A DNA stretch of 12,800 bases from CAINEC01 sp046073825. Its GTDB lineage: Bacteria; Bacteroidota; Bacteroidia; AKYH767-A; OLB10. Shown one piece after another: positions 1-7,203 of the stretch (its first letter is position 1; every line of letters starts with the position of its first letter). A program made the position numbers and the translations under genes. The notes under the pieces were generated by a model. It was not told the origin of the DNA and ran no database searches. It was given only the letters and a program-made list of their open reading frames with translations. Location: NCBI GenBank assembly GCA_046073825.1, contig JBJTMY010000179.1, positions 1 to 12,800 of the forward strand, written 5' to 3'.

Positions 1-1818
1 TACAAATCAATTAATCGCGGACAAACGTGGACAAATATTACTGGTAATTATCCAGGTTTAAATGTGATTAATGTGATTAATGATTACGGAAGCACGAATG
101 AAGCGGTATATATTGCTAATGCTGCTGGTGTTTATTATCGCAACGCATCCATGAATCACTGGTTAAATTATTCAGGAGGTTTGCCAAGCATAGCACAAAT
201 TCATGATTTGATGATTTATGATGATGGTACTGGTCTATCAAAATTAAGAGTGTCTTTTTACGGCAAAGGTGTTTGGGAATCTCCTTTGAATAAAGATGAA
301 ACGCCTGTTGCAGATTTTATGTCAGATAAACAAACCATCTGTGAAAACGAACAAGTACAATTTACCAATTTGAGTACAGGAGCCAATGCGGTTCAATGGT
401 ATTTTCAAGGCGGTAATCCGTCTTCTTTAACATCGAATAATCCATCTGTGATTTATACGCAGCCTGGCGATTATTTAGTGTCATTGATAGTATATGGAAA
501 TTCAAGTAACAATACGGTAGTGCGCCAAGGGTATATACATGTGAGTGCTAAACATACATTTGCTTTATTGGAAGGTTTTGAAAATTCACTTCCTTATGAC
601 TGGAGTATTTTTGATGATGGAGAGGATGGTATTCAATGGACTTTATCAAGTAACGCCGGTGGATATGGGCAAAGTCAGAATTCAATTTATTTTGATAATT
701 ATAACAATGATGTAAGTGGTAAGCGCGATGAATTGAAGACTTGTAGATTTAACACCAATGGAGTTTCAAGTGCTTCATTACTGTTTGATGTTGCGTATGC
801 AAGATACAGTCAAGATTATTATGATACGTTGGCTGTTCTTGTTTCTACGGATTGCGGAATTAATTATCAGGAAGTATATGTTAAAGGATATACTGATTTA
901 GCAACTTCTGCTGATACTGCGGCTTATTATATCCCAGGTTCAAATCAGTGGAGAACAGATTCAATTGATTTGTCAGCATTCTTAAATCAAGGGGAGTTGA
1001 GTATTGTTTTTCAGAATAGAGGACATTATGGTAATTGCTTATATCTTGATAATATCAATTTCGTTTCAATAACGAGTAGTACTCCTGTTGCACAACTTAC
1101 TGCTTATAATAAAAAGGTTTGTGAGGGTAACAGTGTAACATTTATTAATCAATCATCAGGTGGATCAACAAATCAACTATGGTATTTTCCAGGTGGTAAT
1201 CCTGCTCAATCTACTGATATTAATCCTGTAGTAACATATACAAATGCAGGATTATATCCCGTGAGCTTGGTGGCTTATAATAACAATGGAAGCGATTCAA
1301 TTTATTTGAATTCATTTATTGAAGTAGTATCGCCAGTGGGAGGAAATTCAATTAGTATCTACATCGATTCATTGTATTCTAATCAAACAGGATTAGGTTA
1401 TCAGTGGTATTTTAATGGTGCCATTATTCCAGGTGCAAATGCGCAATCATATCTATACACACAAGCGGGAAATTATGCTGTTGCTGTGACTGATAGTAAT
1501 GGATGTGTGAATATTTCCGGCGTTGCAGCAGTAACCGTGAATACTCATGAAATGATAAGTAATGATTTAGCATTTCAGATCTATCCAAATCCTGCGAATA
1601 ATAATTTTGATTTGAAATTTAGCAGTCAAACAAATACAAGCGCTACGCTAATTATTGCAGATTTAGCAGGTAAAGTTATTATGCAAAAAGAGGTTGTACT
1701 TAAAGTGGGTGAGCAGAAAATTAACACCGATTGTAGTAATTACAATCAAGGTATTTATCTGATAACGTTAAAAAGCAATACAATTAATGCTTCTAAAAAA
1801 CTATTGATTATTCGTTAG
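1..1818 (+). CDS. T9SS-secreted Asp-box/PKD/jelly-roll protein, 5' end outside window
   Basis: The frame is open from base 1, so this is the C-terminal 605 residues of a longer protein; the GTG at 64 is internal. Numbering from the first visible codon, residues 3-10 match an Asp-box (S-x-N-x-G-x-T-W), the hairpin motif of BNR/sortilin-like beta-propellers, and residues to about 96 look like the end of such a propeller. A PKD domain follows (about 101-181), then a choice-of-anchor J/MAM-like jelly roll (about 187-357, starting EGFE and ending in a LDNINF-type strand), a second PKD (361-442) and a short Ig-like domain (445-513). A T9SS type A sorting domain begins at IYPNPA (about 527) and runs to the end. 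The protein is therefore expected to be exported by T9SS and to act extracellularly, probably in binding. No catalytic residues are visible, but the missing N-terminus could hold an enzyme. It converges with the next gene, and their stop codons overlap. Confidence 0.9.
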   Translation, partial: YKSINRGQTWTNITGNYPGLNVINVINDYGSTNEAVYIANAAGVYYRNASMNHWLNYSGGLPSIAQIHDLMIYDDGTGLSKLRVSFYGKGVWESPLNKDETPVADFMSDKQTICENEQVQFTNLSTGANAVQWYFQGGNPSSLTSNNPSVIYTQPGDYLVSLIVYGNSSNNTVVRQGYIHVSAKHTFALLEGFENSLPYDWSIFDDGEDGIQWTLSSNAGGYGQSQNSIYFDNYNNDVSGKRDELKTCRFNTNGVSSASLLFDVAYARYSQDYYDTLAVLVSTDCGINYQEVYVKGYTDLATSADTAAYYIPGSNQWRTDSIDLSAFLNQGELSIVFQNRGHYGNCLYLDNINFVSITSSTPVAQLTAYNKKVCEGNSVTFINQSSGGSTNQLWYFPGGNPAQSTDINPVVTYTNAGLYPVSLVAYNNNGSDSIYLNSFIEVVSPVGGNSISIYIDSLYSNQTGLGYQWYFNGAIIPGANAQSYLYTQAGNYAVAVTDSNGCVNISGVAAVTVNTHEMISNDLAFQIYPNPANNNFDLKFSSQTNTSATLIIADLAGKVIMQKEVVLKVGEQKINTDCSNYNQGIYLITLKSNTINASKKLLIIR

Positions 1819-4800
1819 TGAATAACCTGTAGTTTTTTAATAATCGAACTTCCATCATTATCAATTAATCGAATCAAGTAAAATCCTTCTGATAACTCAT
1901 TGGAAGAAATAATAAGGGAGTTTTGATTATTCAATTGATATTCTGAAATTGATTTGCCATCAGCATTAATAATTAATAAACGATTTATGCTCTCTGGAAA
2001 ATTAATTTGAAAACCTACGTTTGATGGATTTGGGTGAATGGCTACTAATGATTTTTCATCATACTCATTCAATCCAACAGTACCTTGCAGTGTAATATCA
2101 TCCAATGAAACTCCAGGCGAAGTTAAATTGATATCGCTACGGAATACAAATCGTAGTTGAAGGATATTCGCAGCCGTTATATTAGTAAAACTATAAGTAC
2201 AGTGTTGCCATCCATTTGAGTTCCCTGTCCATCCAATTTTATTTCCTGTCATAGGAGTATTGTACCAATTGCTTGCATTTGGGTCGTTGATAGAACCTAA
2301 TACTTCCCACGAATTACCATCGAGAGAATATTCTAGATAAGTTCCATCTGCAGCATATTCTGTTGCATAATTCAACCAAAAATCGATATTTACTTTTGTG
2401 TAATTAGCAATCACGAATAGGGGAGAGTAGAGATTAGCAAATGCAACATTATAATAAGGAGCATTCAAGTTTATATCCCAACAATTATTACCTGAGTGAT
2501 TAGTATTTGTTGGACTGATCATAGGATTCCCGAGTTCCCAACGTGTATAATTTGTAAATGCACTATCATACCATCCTTGATCACCATTTTCAAAATCGTA
2601 CGAATAAGTTAGGTTAGCAGTAACAATTGCAAATGTGTTTGTATTGGTTGTATCATTAGTATGAACTGGGTCTAAACTCCAATCGATATAGGCTTTTAAG
2701 TTATTGGTGCCACCAACAGGAGAAAAGGAAGGAAGAGATACGAGCGTAGTTGCACCCGTAGGTAAAAATCCAGACCAATTATAGTTTATCGGTGATCCGT
2801 TATTGTTAGTATACTTGATAGATAAATTGGTTAATGGAAATCCACCTTCATTTTTCATAATCACTTCAACAGGAGTAGCAACACCTTGTCCTACATTATT
2901 TACTGGAGAAGTAAATGCGAGCAGTGCAGCATCATGTTCATAAATACCCCAGAAAATTAATGTGATGGTATCGTTCTGATGATCCATATCATTCGGCCAG
3001 CTCAAGTATAATGTCAACACATTCCAACCACCTGCAGGAATAAAGTTAGGAAGATTCACGAGCGCAAAAGAATCAGTAAGTAAATTACCCGACCAACTTT
3101 GATTTACTGCAGAATTATTATTGAGTAAATACTGAATATTTACATTTGAAATATTATTGATTCCTTGATTTTGTAAATACACACTTAATGGTGTGCTATA
3201 CCCCGCATAAACGGTATCGATATTAGCAGCTGCTATTAATGCACCATCGTACTGAGAAGCTTGTTTCACACTAAAATCATCAATCGAAACACCATCCACT
3301 TGAATACTATTATCAGAGTTAAAAGCAAAGCGAAATTGAATGGTTCCTGCATTAGCAAACGCATCAAGTTTATACGATGATTGAATCCAACCAAAAGAAG
3401 GACCTGCCCAGCCAGGTTGTTGTGTGGAATTAATAGCGGGATCAGTATACCAATTCGTAGCATTTGGATCGAAGTAAGATCCTAAAGTGTTCCAGCCAAA
3501 TCCGTAATTCATATCAACGCGCAATCCATCCCAATTTGCTTCAGTGTTTCTATTTTGCATGAAGCTCATTTTCGGATGAATCGAATTGGTTAAATCGAAA
3601 TATGGAGAATATAAGTAAGCATTTGCTTGCGCTCCATATCCAGTAGTAAGATTAATATCCCAAGCATTATTGCCTGAATAGGTACCAGTAGTTGCATTGA
3701 AAAATGGATATCCAAGCTCCCATACAGATCCTGGAGATTGAGAATTATCTGCATACCATAAATTATTACTACTATCAAAGTTATCGTAGAAATTTAACGA
3801 TTGTGGAGAGTTTCCTATGATATTTATACAAACGGTATCGTTACTTGGATATGCATCTCCAAAAAGCTGACAAAAGCCGCAGACATTATTTACATTTTGT
3901 TGAACAATAAATCCGGGAACATAATAGGTTCCAATATCTCCTGGATTAAGTACTATACCTGAAACTGTAGTTGTGTAATTTGTGATTCCATTTACCGTAT
4001 AACCAATAATAAAATTACTAATTATTGTTGATCCTGCATTCATAACGGTGATGCCTATACTTCCTGAATTAGTTCCAACGGGAGTGGAAAGTGTATTGGC
4101 AGTAACTGATAAAGTTTTTAAATCTGCAATGCTCGTATTGGTTAGAAAGAAATCATCAATGGAAATTCCATTATAATTGATTGCATTATCACTATGCATT
4201 ACAAAGCGGAATTTTAAATTTCCTGTAATGTTTAAGCTGTTTAAATTGTATTCAACATTATTCCAGATTGCACTCGTTCCATTCCAACAAGGAGCAGGGT
4301 AGGAGTTTACATTCGTTGAATTATACCAGTTAGTTGCATTCGCATCTAAATATCCCCCAAGTGAACCCCACGTTACTCCATTGTCAATAGAATATTCTAA
4401 ATGCCCTCCATCGTAATTAGGTTCTAATTCATAACGCATCTTAAACTTCAATTGCGTATAAGGTGTAGCCGAATAAAAAGTTGGAGAAATTAAATATGCT
4501 TGTGCATTATAATTATAGTCGGAATTTAAATTTACGTCCCAACAACTATTTCCAGAATAAGCTCCTACAAACAATCCGAAGTTAGGGTAACCCAATTGCC
4601 AACGAGTAAGCGTATCTGCAGAAGTGGCTAACCAACCGTTATATCCATTATCAAAGTTATCAGAATAAGGAACAGCAGTGGTAGTAGTTGTTAGGTTTGA
4701 ACAGATTGTATCGTTTGAATAATTGTAATCGTTTCTTCCTCTTGCAAATGCACAAACATTAGTAGAGGCTGTACCAATTGTAGCGAGTCCAATAGTAATA

Positions 4801-5609
4801 GTGTCCGTTGCGAATGCTTGTAGTGTTCTGACTTTTAAAAATGTTGTTGTCACATTATTAATGGTGTATCCAACAATAAAGGAGTCGACAGTTACACTTG
4901 AATTATTTTTTACCTGAATTTTAATGGGAACATTATTACCAGTGGTTATTGGTGCAGTGAATGATAATGCTGCAAAATCGTTATGTGGTATATTACTTTG
5001 CGATAAACTAAATTGATCGAGTAAAACTCCTGGCTGCCCACTACCGAAAATGTAACTATTAAATACAAATCGAATTTTTATACTATCTAAATGTCCTAAA
5101 TAATTTAAATGAATTCCTGATTGTTGCCAGGTGCTTGAATTGCCAGTGAAACCAGGTAAAGAAGTTGCATAAACAGAGGTTGTATTGTACCAATTATCAG
5201 CATAAAGTCCGGCGGCAAGTCGGTTCCAAGTCGTTCCATTTTTTGAGTATTCGAGGTGGAAACCATCAAACCCAAAAGGCATATATCTGAATTGTTTGAA
5301 TGAAAAGTAAGGGTCAGTTAGATTGCTTATCTGCATCATGGGCGAAGTTAGATAAGCGATAGTATTACCTCTGAAACCTGAATCAAGATCTGTCCCCCAA
5401 CAACTTGGAGCTGAAAAGGAAGGCTGAAATCCGGAGGCTGTTGGTGTCCCTAACTCCCAGGAAGATCCACTTTGCGTATAGGATACCCAACCCTCGCTAG
5501 TGCCACTATCAAAATTATATAGATAAGATTGGGATTTTACAGGGTAGCTGAGCAGTAACAATACGAAAAGGCCAATATTGCCAATCCACTTTAGTTGAGT
5601 AAAATTCAT
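1815..5609 (-). CDS. Large T9SS-secreted protein with four jelly-roll (choice-of-anchor J/MAM-like) and CARDB-like domains
   Basis: A complete 1264-residue exported protein. The ATG at 5609 is followed by a signal peptide (basic residue, hydrophobic stretch at about 12-21, likely cleavage after about residue 26). Jelly-roll domains lie at about 30-204, 313-492, 604-783 and 1000-1178. Each begins with a DNFD/YDFE-type strand and a W-[EQ]-L-G-x-P motif, has a CWDxNL-like motif and an NWY loop, and ends in GVSIDD-type residues, as in the MAM-like domains of immune inhibitor A-type proteins. They alternate with CARDB-like beta-sandwiches at about 209-305, 494-596, 787-892 and 894-993; most of these carry an NDT motif near the end. 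A T9SS type A sorting domain (IHPNPSN at about 1191) closes the protein. No HExxH or other protease signature is present, so it looks like a binding or structural surface protein rather than a peptidase. It diverges from the next gene and has no recognisable terminator of its own. Confidence 0.92.
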   Translation of the reverse strand: MNFTQLKWIGNIGLFVLLLLSYPVKSQSYLYNFDSGTSEGWVSYTQSGSSWELGTPTASGFQPSFSAPSCWGTDLDSGFRGNTIAYLTSPMMQISNLTDPYFSFKQFRYMPFGFDGFHLEYSKNGTTWNRLAAGLYADNWYNTTSVYATSLPGFTGNSSTWQQSGIHLNYLGHLDSIKIRFVFNSYIFGSGQPGVLLDQFSLSQSNIPHNDFAALSFTAPITTGNNVPIKIQVKNNSSVTVDSFIVGYTINNVTTTFLKVRTLQAFATDTITIGLATIGTASTNVCAFARGRNDYNYSNDTICSNLTTTTTAVPYSDNFDNGYNGWLATSADTLTRWQLGYPNFGLFVGAYSGNSCWDVNLNSDYNYNAQAYLISPTFYSATPYTQLKFKMRYELEPNYDGGHLEYSIDNGVTWGSLGGYLDANATNWYNSTNVNSYPAPCWNGTSAIWNNVEYNLNSLNITGNLKFRFVMHSDNAINYNGISIDDFFLTNTSIADLKTLSVTANTLSTPVGTNSGSIGITVMNAGSTIISNFIIGYTVNGITNYTTTVSGIVLNPGDIGTYYVPGFIVQQNVNNVCGFCQLFGDAYPSNDTVCINIIGNSPQSLNFYDNFDSSNNLWYADNSQSPGSVWELGYPFFNATTGTYSGNNAWDINLTTGYGAQANAYLYSPYFDLTNSIHPKMSFMQNRNTEANWDGLRVDMNYGFGWNTLGSYFDPNATNWYTDPAINSTQQPGWAGPSFGWIQSSYKLDAFANAGTIQFRFAFNSDNSIQVDGVSIDDFSVKQASQYDGALIAAANIDTVYAGYSTPLSVYLQNQGINNISNVNIQYLLNNNSAVNQSWSGNLLTDSFALVNLPNFIPAGGWNVLTLYLSWPNDMDHQNDTITLIFWGIYEHDAALLAFTSPVNNVGQGVATPVEVIMKNEGGFPLTNLSIKYTNNNGSPINYNWSGFLPTGATTLVSLPSFSPVGGTNNLKAYIDWSLDPVHTNDTTNTNTFAIVTANLTYSYDFENGDQGWYDSAFTNYTRWELGNPMISPTNTNHSGNNCWDINLNAPYYNVAFANLYSPLFVIANYTKVNIDFWLNYATEYAADGTYLEYSLDGNSWEVLGSINDPNASNWYNTPMTGNKIGWTGNSNGWQHCTYSFTNITAANILQLRFVFRSDINLTSPGVSLDDITLQGTVGLNEYDEKSLVAIHPNPSNVGFQINFPESINRLLIINADGKSISEYQLNNQNSLIISSNELSEGFYLIRLIDNDGSSIIKKLQVIH
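2076..5522 (-). repeat. Four-copy jelly-roll repeat array with interleaved CARDB-like units
   Basis: This is a domain-level repeat inside the 1264-residue protein. Jelly-roll units are encoded at about 4998-5522, 4134-4673, 3261-3800 and 2076-2612, each roughly 175-180 residues. CARDB-like linkers are at about 4695-4985, 3822-4130, 2934-3251 and 2631-2930. A diagnostic block recurs in all four jelly rolls: NWY, then about 10-13 residues, then a Trp or Phe followed by [TNA]-G, then a further Trp 5-6 residues on. The DNA copies have diverged strongly, so the duplications are old and maintained at protein level. Confidence 0.8.
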
Positions 5610-5716
5610 TGTAAAGGTCTTGCGTTGAAGTCCCTAAAGTAATGAACTAATTCCAAATAATATAATAGGTGTATTCACTCAGTGTAGTAAGTATTTGATT
5701 TTTATAATAGTATTAC

Positions 5717-5747
5717 TTGGGTATTTGAATTTAAATCGTTTTATTTG
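5717..5747 (+). promoter_or_regulatory. Candidate Bacteroidota-type promoter for the ECCRN-family gene
   Basis: A TTG at 5717-5719 is followed after 20 bp by TTTATTTG at 5740-5747. This differs by one base from the Bacteroidota -7 consensus TAnnTTTG, and the spacing is right for the TTG -33 element. Transcription would start near 5753, leaving a short leader before the ATG at 5772. The AT-rich 162-bp gap also has to carry the promoter of the divergent gene starting at 5609, for which I found no good consensus match. In such AT-rich DNA a chance match is quite possible. Confidence 0.35.
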
Positions 5748-5771
5748 TATAACGCATTAACCTAAAACATT

Positions 5772-7151
5772 ATGAAAAAACTACTACTATTAGTTTTTGC
5801 TTGTGTAACCTTTACAACAAGCACATTTGCATCCCATATGATGGGAGGACAAATCACCATTTCACACAACAGTGGAATGGATTATCATTTAAAATACACT
5901 GCTTATCGTGATATGACAGGTATTCCAATCGGAACAGTTGCAATGATTTATTTCGTTGATTCTACGAGTGGAGCTAACTTTACAATGACAATTCCTTATG
6001 ATTCATTGATAAATGTTTTAGTGCCAGGAGTTGAAGAGTATGTTTACGAAACAGATGTAACCTTCCCGAATACTGGAAATTGGGCCATTCATTACGAAGA
6101 GTGTTGCCGTAATGCTGCCATCTTAAATATGGCTCAGCCAAGTGGAGAGTCACACTATTTCTACACGAATTTCTTAGTAGATACAGTAAACTCATCACCT
6201 GAATTTTTAAATCCTCCAATTGTATTAGCGCAGGACAGCGTTCCTTTCTATTACAATCCATTACCATTCGATGCAGATGGGGACTCTATCGCATGGTCAT
6301 TGGATGTTCCATTATCTATGAACGGAGCTCAAGTGTTAGGTTATTCATTACCTCCATCTGATTCATTATTTCCTTTCAATATGGATCCATTAACAGGAGA
6401 AATTACTTTCTTACCAAACACCTTAGGAAACTTCCAAGTTTCTCTTCGTGTGAAGGAATATAGAAATGGTGTTCAGATTGGTGAGATTACTCGCGACATG
6501 CAGATAATCGTTGTTCCTAGTGCTAATCGTCCAGCTAATGTTTCTGTAAACTCAAATACATTCCCATACAACTCAAAAAATTATTCAGTGGCTCCTGGAG
6601 CTCCGTTTAGTTTATCAGTAAGTGTTGTAGATTTAGATGGACAGAATTTACGTTTATCAGGATCAGGAGAGCCATTCTTATTAGCAAATAATCCAGCAGT
6701 ATTTACACCAGTAAATGCTCAAGGTTGTGCAGGTGGAACATTAACATGGACGCCAACAGCAGCGCAAGCAAGAACAACTCCTTATGTTGTAGGTATTCGT
6801 GTTTCAGAAGATTATTTCGGCCAAATATTCCAATCTGACTTATCGATTTCATTACGTGTTGGTAACTCTGCAGGATTAAATAATATCAATGCAAATTCAG
6901 CCTTTACATTATCTCCGAACCCATCAAAAGGCGCTTTCAATTTACAATTTAACACAGTAAGTGCTGAACCTGTTAAAGTGAGTGTTATGACAGTAACTGG
7001 TAAAGTAGTAAGTTCATTCGTGAATAGTCAAATTACAAATGGAATGAATGTAATCATGGTAAATGACCTTGGAATATCAAAAGGAATTTACATGGTTCAA
7101 TTAGAACAAAATAATCAGAAGATTGGTGTTCAACGTTTAGTAGTTGAATAA
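5772..7151 (+). CDS. Exported SHxxGG...ECCRN-family protein with T9SS sorting domain
   Basis: A complete 459-residue protein. The ATG is followed directly by a clear signal peptide (Lys-Lys, hydrophobic core at about 4-12, cleavage probably after residue 20, FA|SHMMGG). The mature N-terminus shows the SHxxGGxI start and an EECCRNAAI motif at 109-117. These are hallmarks of a module I know from many Bacteroidota exported proteins, often at the start of very large gliding-motility-associated (T9SS type B) proteins. Cadherin/Ig-like sandwiches follow: one at about 143-248 contains DADGDSI and a TGEITF-PNTLGNF stretch, and another lies at about 252-363. A type A sorting domain starts around 376 with SPNPSKG. 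Cys111, Cys112 and Cys319 are the notable mature cysteines. The exact function of the family is not known; an extracellular structural or adhesive role is inferred. It stands alone between a divergent and a convergent neighbour and ends in a strong terminator. Confidence 0.9.
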   Translation: MKKLLLLVFACVTFTTSTFASHMMGGQITISHNSGMDYHLKYTAYRDMTGIPIGTVAMIYFVDSTSGANFTMTIPYDSLINVLVPGVEEYVYETDVTFPNTGNWAIHYEECCRNAAILNMAQPSGESHYFYTNFLVDTVNSSPEFLNPPIVLAQDSVPFYYNPLPFDADGDSIAWSLDVPLSMNGAQVLGYSLPPSDSLFPFNMDPLTGEITFLPNTLGNFQVSLRVKEYRNGVQIGEITRDMQIIVVPSANRPANVSVNSNTFPYNSKNYSVAPGAPFSLSVSVVDLDGQNLRLSGSGEPFLLANNPAVFTPVNAQGCAGGTLTWTPTAAQARTTPYVVGIRVSEDYFGQIFQSDLSISLRVGNSAGLNNINANSAFTLSPNPSKGAFNLQFNTVSAEPVKVSVMTVTGKVVSSFVNSQITNGMNVIMVNDLGISKGIYMVQLEQNNQKIGVQRLVVE

Positions 7152-7173
7152 AAATAAATATTCTAAAAGTAAG

Positions 7174-7202
7174 AAGGAGCATTTAATAATGCTCCTTTTT
7201 TT
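7174..7202 (+). terminator. Intrinsic terminator between convergent genes
   Basis: A perfect 9-bp stem (7174-7182 with 7189-7197, containing GGAGCAT/ATGCTCC) has a 6-nt loop and runs into seven T residues at 7196-7202. It lies 23 bp after the stop at 7151 and ends 2 bp before the stop codon of the opposite-strand gene (7204). A-rich sequence on the left side may let it work partly for the minus strand too. Confidence 0.85.
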
Positions 7203-7203
7203 A

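Noticed and set aside
64..66. GTG as the start codon of the first gene
   Set aside because: The frame is open to base 1 and the residues before it form an Asp-box that fits the following propeller-like sequence, so the gene begins outside the window.
61..81. Tandem 9-bp repeat AATGTGATT
   Set aside because: Only two copies plus a partial third, in frame within coding sequence; no sign of a regulatory or slippage function.
3266..3778. Two short minus-strand open frames inside the large jelly-roll gene
   Set aside because: They lie in another frame of a well-supported coding sequence and their products have no recognisable features.
1815..5609. Immune inhibitor A-type metallopeptidase
   Set aside because: The MAM-like domains resemble those of such peptidases, but there is no HExxH motif and the signal peptide runs straight into a jelly roll.
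5980..6267. Minus-strand open frame opposite the ECCRN-family gene
   Set aside because: It is antisense to a gene with clear signal peptide and motifs, and shows no domain of its own.
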